In this document: positions 24,494 to 32,871 of the stretch, one piece after another
Numbering within the stretch: position 1 is the first letter of the stretch
Layout of the letters: every line of letters starts with the position of its first letter
Assembly (NCBI GenBank): GCA_002359215.1
Contig: DEMN01000012.1
Span: 483,782-547,781 of the forward strand
DNA length: 64,000 bases
Direction: 5' to 3'
DNA from: Flavobacteriales bacterium UBA2669
GTDB lineage: Bacteria; Bacteroidota; Bacteroidia; Flavobacteriales_E; Vicingaceae
The notes under the pieces: model-generated
What the model saw: only the letters and a program-made list of their open reading frames with translations
Told to the model about the DNA's origin: nothing
Database searches by the model: none
Translations under genes and position numbers: made by a program

Positions 24494-25120
24494 ATGGATA
24501 AGATTGAACTAGAAATTATTGGACTTTCATACAGTCAAACTCAAACGGGAGCATATGCACTAGTGTTGGGAGAAACGGTTGGTAATAAAAGAAGATTACC
24601 AATTATTATTGGAGGATTTGAAGCTCAAGCTATTGCTATTGAGTTAGAGTCTATGACTCCTAGTCGCCCACTTACACACGATTTGTTTAAAAACCTTGCA
24701 GATGCTTTTGAAATTAACCTATTAGAAGTAATTATATATAATTTAGTAGAAGGTATTTTTTATGCTAAATTAATTATTCAACAAGGTACAGAAACGATAG
24801 AAATAGATACCAGAACTTCAGATGCTATTGCATTAGCAGTTAGGTTTAAATGTCCCATTTCTACTTATGAGTTTATTCTTTCCAGTGCAGGAATTATTTT
24901 AGATGAATCTCAAAAAGAGAAAGATGTTGACGGTGACGATAATGATGATTTTGATGAGTTAGAAAAGGAATTAGAAGATATAGACCCAAGTAAACCTCTT
25001 GATTATTCAAAAATGTCAATTACAGAGTTGAATAAAGTATTGCAAAATGCTATTGAACATGAGAATTATGAAGAAGCTTCAAAAATTAAAGTTGAAATAG
25101 ATAAACGAAATGCTAATTAA
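24494..25120 (+). CDS. Bifunctional-nuclease-family protein with UVR motif
   Basis: 208 residues. The N-terminal 135 match the bifunctional nuclease (BFN/DUF151) family: KIELEIIGLSYSQTQTGAYALVLGE, RRLPIIIGGFEAQAIAIELE, and RTSDAIALAVRFKCPI. After an acidic linker (about 140-165) the C-terminal 40 residues (MSITELNKVLQNAIEHENYEEASKIKVEID) form a UvrB/UvrC-type UVR helical hairpin. Nuclease activity is inferred from homologues. It sits just before the nucleoside transporter gene (15 bp), which could fit nucleotide salvage. Confidence 0.88.
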   Translation: MDKIELEIIGLSYSQTQTGAYALVLGETVGNKRRLPIIIGGFEAQAIAIELESMTPSRPLTHDLFKNLADAFEINLLEVIIYNLVEGIFYAKLIIQQGTETIEIDTRTSDAIALAVRFKCPISTYEFILSSAGIILDESQKEKDVDGDDNDDFDELEKELEDIDPSKPLDYSKMSITELNKVLQNAIEHENYEEASKIKVEIDKRNAN

Positions 25121-25135
25121 TTTTCCAATTCATTA

Positions 25136-26440
25136 ATGATGCTAGCTACCATTACTTTTACATCCATATACAGAGGAATAATTGGTATGGTAACACTATT
25201 GGTTATAGCATGGTTATTTAGTAATAACAGAAAAGCTATTAATTGGAAGCTAGTAGGGAAGGGTTTGTTAATTCAGTTGGTGTTCGCCATTTTGGTTTTA
25301 AAAGTAGATTTTGTTGCTTATGGTTTCGAGGTAGTAAGTAAAATTTTTACAAAAATAATTGGGTTTACACAAGAAGGAACCATGTTTTTGTTTAAGAATT
25401 TTGAATCTGGAATTATAGAATCATCACTAATTAATTTTGTAGTGATGGTTTTGCCTACAGTAATATTCTTTTCTGCATTAACCAGTTTATTTTATTATTG
25501 GGGAATTCTTCAAAAAGTAGTTTATGGATTTGCTTGGGTAATGAAAAAAGTGATGAAACTTTCCGGAGCAGAGAGTTTGGCAGCAGCGGGTAACATTTTT
25601 TTAGGACAAACAGAATCTCCATTATTGGTAAAACCTTATCTTAATAAAATGACTGATTCTGAACTGATGTGCTTGATGAGTGGGGGAATGGCAACTATTG
25701 CAGGTGGAGTTTTGGCTGCATACATAGGTTTTTTAGGAGGTTCAGATCCTGTACAACAAGTATATTTTGCTAAACATTTATTAGCGGCATCGGTAATGTC
25801 GGCACCCGCAGCAGTGGTGGCAGCAAAAATGTTGGTACCTCAAACAGAAAAAGTAAATGAAGATTTAAGCTTGCCTAAAGAAAAAATTGGAGCAAATGCT
25901 TTAGAAGCTATTGCTAATGGAACAACCGATGGTATAAGGTTGGCAGTTAATGTTGCCGGAATGTTATTGGTTTTTATTGCTCTTTTGGCAACAGGAAACT
26001 ACATCTTATTTAAAATTGGCGATTGGACAAGCTTAAACCCTATTATTGCCTCAAATACGGCTTATGGAGGATTAAGTTTTCAGTTTATTTTGGGATATAT
26101 TTTTGCTCCACTTACTTGGTTAATGGGTGTTTGTAAAGAAGATATGGTATTAGTTGGTCAGTTGTTGGGAGAAAAAACTATTTTGAATGAATTTGTAGCT
26201 TATGTTTCTTTAGGTGAATTAAAAATGCAAGGAAAATTTGTAGAAGAAAAATCTATTGTAATGGCTACTTACATATTGTGTGGATTTGCCAATATTGCTT
26301 CTATAGGAATTCAAATAGGTGGAATTGGAGCACTAGCACCACAAAAGAAAGCTACCTTAGCAAAATTTGGTTTTAAAGCACTTATAGGAGGAACTCTTGC
26401 CTCTTTATTTACAGCAGTTTTAGTTGGGATACTTATCTAA
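25136..26440 (+). CDS. Concentrative nucleoside transporter (CNT/NupC family)
   Basis: 434 residues with about ten hydrophobic segments. Family motifs include LAAAGNIFLGQTESPLLVKPY, the GGMATIAGGVLAAY stretch, SAPAAVVAAKM, and IFAPLTWLMGV near the C-terminus. It should import nucleosides with Na+ or H+. It lies directly downstream of the nuclease-family gene and 22 bp upstream of the sodium:solute symporter gene, so these three are probably co-transcribed. Two ATG codons are adjacent at the start. Confidence 0.93.
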   Translation: MMLATITFTSIYRGIIGMVTLLVIAWLFSNNRKAINWKLVGKGLLIQLVFAILVLKVDFVAYGFEVVSKIFTKIIGFTQEGTMFLFKNFESGIIESSLINFVVMVLPTVIFFSALTSLFYYWGILQKVVYGFAWVMKKVMKLSGAESLAAAGNIFLGQTESPLLVKPYLNKMTDSELMCLMSGGMATIAGGVLAAYIGFLGGSDPVQQVYFAKHLLAASVMSAPAAVVAAKMLVPQTEKVNEDLSLPKEKIGANALEAIANGTTDGIRLAVNVAGMLLVFIALLATGNYILFKIGDWTSLNPIIASNTAYGGLSFQFILGYIFAPLTWLMGVCKEDMVLVGQLLGEKTILNEFVAYVSLGELKMQGKFVEEKSIVMATYILCGFANIASIGIQIGGIGALAPQKKATLAKFGFKALIGGTLASLFTAVLVGILI

Positions 26441-26462
26441 ACTAGTAGCAAAATAGAAAATT

Positions 26463-27899
26463 ATGAATCCATTTTTAGTTATAGGCTTTGTTTTAGGATA
26501 TTTTTTGTTATTGATGATCATTGCAAAAGTAACTTCTAAAGGAGCCAATAATGATTCATTTTTCATAGGTTCAAAACAATCACCTTGGTACTTGGTAGCT
26601 TTCGGTATGATTGGAGCTTCACTTTCTGGAGTAACTTTTATTTCAATTCCCGGTTGGGTGGGCGATAGTGCTTTTTCTTACATGCAAGTAGTAATGGGCT
26701 ATTTTTTCGGCTACATAATTATTGCTACCGTGCTGATGCCATTGTATTACCGACTTAATCTAACTTCCATTTATTCTTATTTAGAAACCCGATTTGGTTA
26801 TTATGCTTACAAAACAGGAGCTTCTTTCTTTTTATTATCGAGAGTTATAGGAGCTTCTTTTAGGCTATTTTTGGTTGCTTCTGTATTACAATATTTAGTT
26901 TTTGATACTTGGAATGTTCCTTTCTTTGTAACTGTGGCATTATCTATTATATTTATATGGCTTTACACTAATAAAGGAGGTATTAAAACCATTGTTTGGA
27001 CAGATTCTTTACAAACCTTGTTTATGTTGGTCTCTGTCGGCATTGCCGTTTATACTATTAGTTTCGAATTAAACCTTACTTTTTCTTCTATGATAGATGA
27101 GATAAGTAACAGTGATTATGGGCAAATTTTCTTTTTTGATGATTTTACCGATAAAAAACATTTTGTAAAACAATTTGTTAGCGGAATCTTTATCACTATT
27201 GTTATGACAGGCTTAGATCAAGATATGATGCAAAAAAACTTGAGCTGTAAAAATATTAAGGAAGCTCAAAAAAATATGTTTTCATTCAGTGTTGTATTAA
27301 TCTTTGTTAATCTGTTATTTTTAGCATTGGGAGCATTATTATTTATTTATGCAGCAGCTAATCAAATTGAAATACCAGAAAGAACAGATCATCTTTTTCC
27401 ATTAATAGCTACTAATCACCTACCTGTTTTTGCAGGTATCTTTTTTATTTTAGGATTAATTGCTGCGGCATACTCTAGTGCCGACTCTGCCTTAACCTCT
27501 TTAACCACTTCTGTTTGTATAGATTTTTTAGATATAAAAAATAAAGTAAATGGTAATAACATTAGAAAAAAAGTGCATGTGTTAATTTCGTTGTTATTAT
27601 TTATTGTAATTCTTATTTTCAATACTATTAATGAGGAGAGTGTAATTAGTGCTTTATTTACAGCAGCGGGTTATACCTACGGACCATTACTGGGTTTATA
27701 TGCTTTCGGATTGTTTTTAAAAACTCAGGTGAAAGATAAATTGGTACCTATAGTTTGTATTCTTTCTCCAATAGTGAGTTATGTTGTTCATTTAAATTCT
27801 GAACAATTATTGTGGGGATACAAATTTGGTTTTGAGATTTTGCTTGTAAACGGACTATTAACCTTTTTAGGATTGTTGATTATTCAGAGAAAAACATGA
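26463..27899 (+). CDS. Sodium:solute symporter family protein
   Basis: 478 residues, about 13 hydrophobic segments, with the SSS pattern: FIGSKQSPWYLVAFGMIGASLSGVTFISIPG near the N-terminus, RLFLVASVLQYLVF, and IAAAYSSADSALTSLTTSVCIDFL in the region of the Na2 site. The substrate cannot be told from sequence. It ends a plus-strand run starting at the bifunctional-nuclease gene and is convergent with the gene at 27938. Confidence 0.92.
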   Translation: MNPFLVIGFVLGYFLLLMIIAKVTSKGANNDSFFIGSKQSPWYLVAFGMIGASLSGVTFISIPGWVGDSAFSYMQVVMGYFFGYIIIATVLMPLYYRLNLTSIYSYLETRFGYYAYKTGASFFLLSRVIGASFRLFLVASVLQYLVFDTWNVPFFVTVALSIIFIWLYTNKGGIKTIVWTDSLQTLFMLVSVGIAVYTISFELNLTFSSMIDEISNSDYGQIFFFDDFTDKKHFVKQFVSGIFITIVMTGLDQDMMQKNLSCKNIKEAQKNMFSFSVVLIFVNLLFLALGALLFIYAAANQIEIPERTDHLFPLIATNHLPVFAGIFFILGLIAAAYSSADSALTSLTTSVCIDFLDIKNKVNGNNIRKKVHVLISLLLFIVILIFNTINEESVISALFTAAGYTYGPLLGLYAFGLFLKTQVKDKLVPIVCILSPIVSYVVHLNSEQLLWGYKFGFEILLVNGLLTFLGLLIIQRKT

Positions 27900-27937
27900 A
27901 ATAGTATTCGTTTACCACTTTAATTAGTGAGCGACAA

Positions 27938-28732
27938 TCAACCACCTTTATTCAGTAACATTTTAAAAGAAAGCAAAGGAATTAATATAGGTTGAAACTC
28001 CACACCATTATTGGTGCTAACATCATTCCAAGCAATAGGCATAACACCAATTCCAAGCGACATGTTTTCTCTAATGGTAATTTTTATTCCCGCACTTCCG
28101 GTATAAACCTGATAAGTAGGAAAATACATTATATCAAAACTAATAAACAGGCGTTGACCAATTTGTCTGTGTCCGCCAATAAAGAAATGGAAAAAAGACA
28201 ATTCATCTTTATTATTAGCAAAATCAAAAGTTCCTTTAGCATAATAAAAAGCTGCTCCAAAAGTAAAATTATTTTGAATGTTGCCTAGTGTTCCCATGAT
28301 ACTACCACCACCAAAAGCAATAACAGAATCTTCATTTATTGCTAATAATTGCCCACCAGAAAGACTTGCCGCTATAGTCAGTTCATTATTTATAGCAACA
28401 CTTTGCTTAATGGAAGGAATAAACATGCCGAAAAGTGCCGAGTTAATAGATATGGTGGTAGAATTAGTTATCCCATAGCTTGCTTTTGCAAAAATAATGT
28501 CTGATGAAGCCAATCTGATTTCATCTTTTTTTAAAGTTAACGAAGTGGGGGTTAAAAAATGATTGGTATAATCGGGATTGCTAATGCCATATATGATTGT
28601 TGCATCACTATCTATACTACGTTTTTGTTTTGGAGTAGTTGTTTTATCTTCATTCACGTAATCATCATCGGTTTGTGCAAAAGCAGTAACAGAAAAAGAA
28701 AGAGAAAGAATTATGAAGAAAATGTTCTTCAT
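27938..28732 (-). CDS. Putative outer-membrane beta-barrel protein, unknown function
   Basis: 264 residues with a signal peptide (about 1-20, ending VTAFAQ). Amphipathic strands follow (TTISINSALFGMFI, LTIAASLSGGQLLAIN, FTFGAAFYYAKGTF) and a C-terminal region of alternating residues. I do not recognise a family beyond barrel-like character. It starts 11 bp downstream of the AlgH-family gene on the same strand and may be co-transcribed with it. Confidence 0.6.
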   Translation of the reverse strand: MKNIFFIILSLSFSVTAFAQTDDDYVNEDKTTTPKQKRSIDSDATIIYGISNPDYTNHFLTPTSLTLKKDEIRLASSDIIFAKASYGITNSTTISINSALFGMFIPSIKQSVAINNELTIAASLSGGQLLAINEDSVIAFGGGSIMGTLGNIQNNFTFGAAFYYAKGTFDFANNKDELSFFHFFIGGHRQIGQRLFISFDIMYFPTYQVYTGSAGIKITIRENMSLGIGVMPIAWNDVSTNNGVEFQPILIPLLSFKMLLNKGG

Positions 28733-28743
28733 TTTTTAGAAAA

Positions 28744-29331
28744 TTAATTTAAGCTTGGATTTTCAGGAAACTGAGTGAACATAGCGTGTTTACCACCTTT
28801 TTTCTTTAGTACTTCTTTCCAAAGATTTTTCTTATTAAAGATTTTGGTATTGATATTAGAAATCAGCCAATAATCTTCATTTATTTCGTTAGTTAGTTGC
28901 TCTTTAGACCATCCTGAATACCCTGTAAAAAACATAATTTCTGTAGGAGCAACTTCATTGTTGTTAATCATTTTTTTAAGTTGTTCAAAATTACCTCCCC
29001 AAAATAAATTTCCGGAAATATGTTTGCTTTCTTCTAAGGTTGTTCCCAAAGTATGAATAAAATGTAGTGAAGAAGTTTCTACCGGACCACCTAAATAAAC
29101 AGAAAATTTATCGTTATTAATTTCTGAAGGTAAAATTTTGTCAAGAGTAGTTTGTAAGGGTTTATTAAGAATAAAACCCACCACATCGTTATCGGAATAA
29201 GCTGCTAAAAGTACTACTGAGCGTTTAAAATAAGAGTCAGCCATAAATGGTTCGGCAATGAGTAAACGTCCCTTTTCAGGCTCAATTTTATTCAAATCTG
29301 CAATTTTATAATCTAAAGGGTTTAAAATCAT
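28744..29331 (-). CDS. YqgE/AlgH family protein
   Basis: 195 residues matching the UPF0301 family: GRLLIAEPFMADSYFKRSVVLLAAY, GFILNKPL, YLGGPVETSSLHFIH, FTGYSGWSKEQLTNEI. In Pseudomonas the homologue was linked to alginate regulation, but molecular function remains unknown. It diverges from pdxH, and the following barrel-like gene is 11 bp downstream. Confidence 0.92.
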   Translation of the reverse strand: MILNPLDYKIADLNKIEPEKGRLLIAEPFMADSYFKRSVVLLAAYSDNDVVGFILNKPLQTTLDKILPSEINNDKFSVYLGGPVETSSLHFIHTLGTTLEESKHISGNLFWGGNFEQLKKMINNNEVAPTEIMFFTGYSGWSKEQLTNEINEDYWLISNINTKIFNKKNLWKEVLKKKGGKHAMFTQFPENPSLN

Positions 29332-29396
29332 GGTTCTAATAATTTTACGATGTTAAATTAAAGAAAAAAATTACTATTAACCTATGTTTTATTGAT

Positions 29397-29404
29397 TAAT
29401 TTTG
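29397..29404 (+). promoter_or_regulatory. pdxH promoter -7 box
   Basis: TAATTTTG is a perfect TAnnTTTG match 30 bp before the ATG at 29435. No clear -33 box. Confidence 0.4.
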
Positions 29405-29434
29405 TTTTTACACTTTACAAAAGTGTAGTTATTT

Positions 29435-30088
29435 ATGGAAGAATTAAAGAATTTTATTAACTCCATCAGGAGAGATTTTGCAGGAAAACCCTTAAATGAA
29501 GATAGTGTGGATGCTAATCCATTAAAACAATATCAAATTTGGTTTGAAGAAGCGGTAAGTGCACAAGTGGTAGATCCTTATGCCATGTCTGTTGCTACCG
29601 TAGGAAAAGACATGCAACCCTCATTAAGATTAGTTTATTTAAGAGATATTTCTGAGAATGGTTTTGTTTTTTATACTAATTATGGAAGTCAAAAGGCTGG
29701 AGATATAGCTGAAAACAACAAAGTAGCCTTGAATTTTTATTGGGTAGAGTTAGAAAGACAAATAAGAATTCAAGGAAAAGTGTTTAAAGTAAGTGAAGAA
29801 ATGTCAGATACTTATTTTAATAGCCGACCAAGAGAAAGTCAAATAGGTGCTTGGGCTTCAGCTCAAAGTACAGAGCTTACTTCACGACAAGTGTTAGAAG
29901 AAAAAGTAGCAGAACTTACTAAAAAGTTTAAAAATCAAGATATCCCAAGACCAAAACATTGGGGAGGTTACATTGTACAACCTTTTAAAATAGAATTTTG
30001 GCAAGGCAGACCTAATCGACTGCATGATAGGTTGGTTTATACTCGTAGTGAAAATAATGAATGGAAAATTTCTAGGATAGCTCCGTAG
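29435..30088 (+). CDS. pdxH: Pyridoxamine/pyridoxine 5'-phosphate oxidase
   Basis: FMN enzyme making pyridoxal 5'-phosphate, the cofactor used by kynureninase in this window among others. 217 residues. Motifs are MSVATVGKDMQPSLRLVYLRD, FVFYTNYGSQKAGDIAENNKVALNFYW, RQIRIQGKV, SRPRESQIGAWAS and the C-terminal WGGYIVQPFKIEFWQGRPNRLHDRLVYTR, with Arg and His of the active site present. It is monocistronic, with the same short divergent region as the AlgH-family gene. Confidence 0.97.
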   Translation: MEELKNFINSIRRDFAGKPLNEDSVDANPLKQYQIWFEEAVSAQVVDPYAMSVATVGKDMQPSLRLVYLRDISENGFVFYTNYGSQKAGDIAENNKVALNFYWVELERQIRIQGKVFKVSEEMSDTYFNSRPRESQIGAWASAQSTELTSRQVLEEKVAELTKKFKNQDIPRPKHWGGYIVQPFKIEFWQGRPNRLHDRLVYTRSENNEWKISRIAP

Positions 30089-30141
30089 TGGAGAAGTTTG
30101 AATCTTGAGTGTCTTTTGATTTATAAAAAAAACCTTTACTC

Positions 30142-30840
30142 TTACAATGAATTTTCGGCAGCTTGTTCTATCAGTTGTTCGGAAAGTTCTTTACCTAAAT
30201 AATTGTTTACCAAGTAACGTCCTAAATAAATAAGGGGAGTTAAAACTATGGCAATAATTAATTTAAAGGTGTAACCTGTAAGTGCTGCATTCACATATTC
30301 ACTTGTACTCATTTTTCCGGTTAGCCAAAAAGCGATACCTAATACAATAAAGGTATCTATTAACTGAGAAATCACAGTAGAACCTGTACTTCTCAACCAA
30401 ATCATTTTTCCACCAGTTTTATTTCGCAGCAACCAAAAAATGAACACATCTACAAACTGAGAAACTAAAAAAGCAATTATGCTGGCAAAGATAATCCACA
30501 TGCTTTGCCCAAAAACTGCTTGAAATTGTTCGTCAGTAACAGCAGAAACACCTTTGGCAGCGGGAATGTTCATAGAGAAAAACAATACTATAAAAGCATA
30601 AGCAATAAGTGAAGCGGTAATGAAAGTAAGTTTTTTGACTCCGTTTTTCCCATAATATTCATTGATTAAATCAGTAGTAAGAAAAACCACCGGCCAAGGA
30701 ATAATACCTATACTCATAATAAAGGGACCTAATTGAATTATTTTTCCGCCAATTAATTCTGCTACTACAGCGTTGGTAATAAAAATACCCGCTAAAATGG
30801 TGAAAACAATATCTCTTTTGGTTTTAAACATTAAAGACAA
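30142..30840 (-). CDS. Queuosine precursor transporter (YhhQ/DUF165 family)
   Basis: 232 residues with about six hydrophobic segments. The family's SQFVDVFIFWLLRNKTGGKMIWLRSTGSTVISQLIDTFIVL block is clear, as is WPVVFLTTDLINEYYGK near the N-terminus. E. coli YhhQ takes up 7-cyano-7-deazaguanine or related queuosine precursors. Other queuosine genes are not in this window. It starts 8 bp after the Nudix gene's stop and is probably co-transcribed with it. Confidence 0.92.
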   Translation of the reverse strand: MSLMFKTKRDIVFTILAGIFITNAVVAELIGGKIIQLGPFIMSIGIIPWPVVFLTTDLINEYYGKNGVKKLTFITASLIAYAFIVLFFSMNIPAAKGVSAVTDEQFQAVFGQSMWIIFASIIAFLVSQFVDVFIFWLLRNKTGGKMIWLRSTGSTVISQLIDTFIVLGIAFWLTGKMSTSEYVNAALTGYTFKLIIAIVLTPLIYLGRYLVNNYLGKELSEQLIEQAAENSL

Positions 30841-30848
30841 ATTTATTT

Positions 30849-31397
30849 TTAAAGTTCCCCTTTATCTAATAAAATTTTGGTTTTTAAAATCCCTGCGACA
30901 GAAAGACTGTCGGTAATATCGCTATTCATTACCATGTTAAAAGCTTCATCAAAACCTACTTTTTTAAGTTGAAGTACTTCATCCTCGTCAGGTTGTGGAG
31001 CAGAAAAAGTTAAGTCTTTAGCAATATATATAATTCCTAACTCATCAGAAACAGAATTGCTGAGATGCATTTCTAATAACGGGGTCCATTGTTTGGCGGT
31101 AATACCCGTTTCTTCTAATAACTCTCTTTTTGCAGCATCTAGAGGTGGAATATCTAATTTTCCACCACCTTCACAAATCTCCCAACTGTATTGATTTAAC
31201 GGATAACGATACTGACCAACCAGCCAAGTGTTATTTTCTTCATCTAAAGGAATAATACCAATAGCTAAATTTTTAAAATGAACAGTACCATAAATTCCAT
31301 GATTTCCTCCTGCATTTATCACCTGATGCTCGGTAACACTAATCCAGTTATTGTTGTATTTTAGTTGACTATCTAGTGTTTTCCAAGGGTTGTTCAT
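30849..31397 (-). CDS. Nudix hydrolase, ADP-ribose pyrophosphatase-like
   Basis: 182 residues resembling NudF-type ADP-ribose pyrophosphatases: the N-terminal WISVTEHQVIN, then VGQYRYPLNQYSWEICEGGGKLD and the Nudix helix AAKRELLEETGI. The first Glu of the GX5EX7REUXEEXGU box is an Ile here; the remaining RELLEETG residues, which bind the metals, are intact. It should cleave nucleoside diphosphate sugars such as ADP-ribose. It lies 8 bp before the queuosine transporter gene, and the DUF4197 gene is 29 bp upstream on the same strand. Confidence 0.85.
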   Translation of the reverse strand: MNNPWKTLDSQLKYNNNWISVTEHQVINAGGNHGIYGTVHFKNLAIGIIPLDEENNTWLVGQYRYPLNQYSWEICEGGGKLDIPPLDAAKRELLEETGITAKQWTPLLEMHLSNSVSDELGIIYIAKDLTFSAPQPDEDEVLQLKKVGFDEAFNMVMNSDITDSLSVAGILKTKILLDKGEL

Positions 31398-31426
31398 TTT
31401 TTTATTTTGATGCGTTTTTTGATAAA

Positions 31427-32140
31427 TTAGCTACCAAATACTTTTTTCAAAAGGTCAGTTACTCTTGCAGCAGGGTTTTTTCTAATGTTGGCTTCTTCTT
31501 TTTGTATCATTAAAAATAAGCCTTCCATTGCTCTTGTTGTAACGTAATCTTCTAAATCAGGATTTTGTTTTTCAATAAAAGGAATTTTGTTATAAGTAGT
31601 AATAATTGGATTCCAGTATTTGGTTACTTCCACTTGTTCAATAGCATTTTTTACTATTGGGTTAAATTTTATTTTTAGCTGGGCAGAAGTTTTTTCCCTT
31701 AAATAATTAGTAGCGGCATTGTCTTCTCCTTTTAAAATAGCAAAACCATCAGAAATGCTCATATTTCTAATAGCATCAATAAAAATTGGAGCGGCTTCCT
31801 TACTTGCAGTTTCGGCAGCTCTGTTAAGCGTTAATACAAAATCGTTTACTTGATTTTCCATGCCTAATGCTATTACCTTTTCTTTTACTTTAATGGACTC
31901 AGGAGGAAAAGGAATAAAAATTTCGGGATTTTTATAAAAGCCATCCATTTTAGAAGTTAGGTCTGTGGATTTATTTGTCCCAACGGTTAATGCTTCTTTT
32001 AAACCTCCAATAACTTCTCCGTTGGTTAATGGAGTTTCGCCAGTGGTTTGTTTGTTTACTTCTTCTAAAACGTTGGTCATTTCAGCACAGCCTAACACTA
32101 AGAATGAAGCTGTTGCAAATACTAATATTTTATTTTTCAT
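31427..32140 (-). CDS. DUF4197 lipoprotein
   Basis: 237 residues with a lipoprotein signal (LVLGC, Cys18). The rest is a helical domain with LTNGEVIGGLKEALTVGTNKS, a conserved DUF4197 start, then IFIPFPPES, and MSISDGFAILKGEDNAATNYLREKTSAQL. The function of DUF4197 is unknown. It should be tethered in the periplasm. It may be co-transcribed with the Nudix and transporter genes downstream. Confidence 0.88.
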   Translation of the reverse strand: MKNKILVFATASFLVLGCAEMTNVLEEVNKQTTGETPLTNGEVIGGLKEALTVGTNKSTDLTSKMDGFYKNPEIFIPFPPESIKVKEKVIALGMENQVNDFVLTLNRAAETASKEAAPIFIDAIRNMSISDGFAILKGEDNAATNYLREKTSAQLKIKFNPIVKNAIEQVEVTKYWNPIITTYNKIPFIEKQNPDLEDYVTTRAMEGLFLMIQKEEANIRKNPAARVTDLLKKVFGS

Positions 32141-32208
32141 TTATTTTGTTTTTAATAAGGGTTTTATACTATCCAAAACTACATATTTTTTTAAGTTGAA
32201 AAAATAGA

Positions 32209-32871
32209 TTAAAAAATATATTTTATTCCTAATACAATTTGATCGTGATTGGTTTTGCTGTTAAAAATATGTGCTGAAGAAATGTGATTAAACCCGGCAG
32301 AAAGTGAAAAATGTTGGTGGATAGGTTTTGTTAAATAAAATCCTTGATAAAGATTAAACCCTTCGTTAATTCCATCGGTAGAATTTTTCTTACTTTCAGC
32401 CCAAACTGTTCCTATTAAAAATTCAATGTACCACTGCTTAGTAATAAGGAAGCTAAGTTGAAAACCTGCGCCTGTAGTAGCACTTCCTTGGTCGCTTAAA
32501 TTAAAAAGAGCTACAGGTCTTATCAGAAAAAGTCTATTATTAAATTCTCCTTTATTAGCCGTTGAGTCATTAAAATTGTTGGCGTAATCTACACTCCATC
32601 TAAATGGAAAATAAATAATAGATGAAAATCCGAAGTTATCACCAAAATTATTTTCAAAAGTAATTCTATCTCTGTAGGTTGAGCCGTATAAAGCAATGTT
32701 TAGTCGGTTGATTTCCATTTGTATTTTGCCTTTATTGCTTTGGGCAACAATATCTCCTGAAAAAACATAAATGAAAAAGGTTAATATGGTTAATACCGTT
32801 TTAATCAAAATTAATTTGAAAGATTTTAAAATGGAAAAAAGTATGGAATTAAAAGTGAAGCTAATATCCAA
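32209..32871 (-). CDS. Outer-membrane protein with a PagL-like motif
   Basis: 220 residues. A hydrophobic segment (about 15-40, ending VFSGDIVAQ) is a plausible, if long, signal. After that alternate beta strands lead to SLSAGFNHISSAHIF and a C-terminal IKYIF. The HxSxA element near the C-terminus recalls the His-Ser of PagL lipid A 3-O-deacylases (HxSNA), so a lipid A deacylase-like barrel is possible but unproven. The start overlaps the end of the SLC13 permease gene by 46 bp and no later ATG precedes the signal, so coupling is likely. Confidence 0.5.
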   Translation of the reverse strand: MDISFTFNSILFSILKSFKLILIKTVLTILTFFIYVFSGDIVAQSNKGKIQMEINRLNIALYGSTYRDRITFENNFGDNFGFSSIIYFPFRWSVDYANNFNDSTANKGEFNNRLFLIRPVALFNLSDQGSATTGAGFQLSFLITKQWYIEFLIGTVWAESKKNSTDGINEGFNLYQGFYLTKPIHQHFSLSAGFNHISSAHIFNSKTNHDQIVLGIKYIF

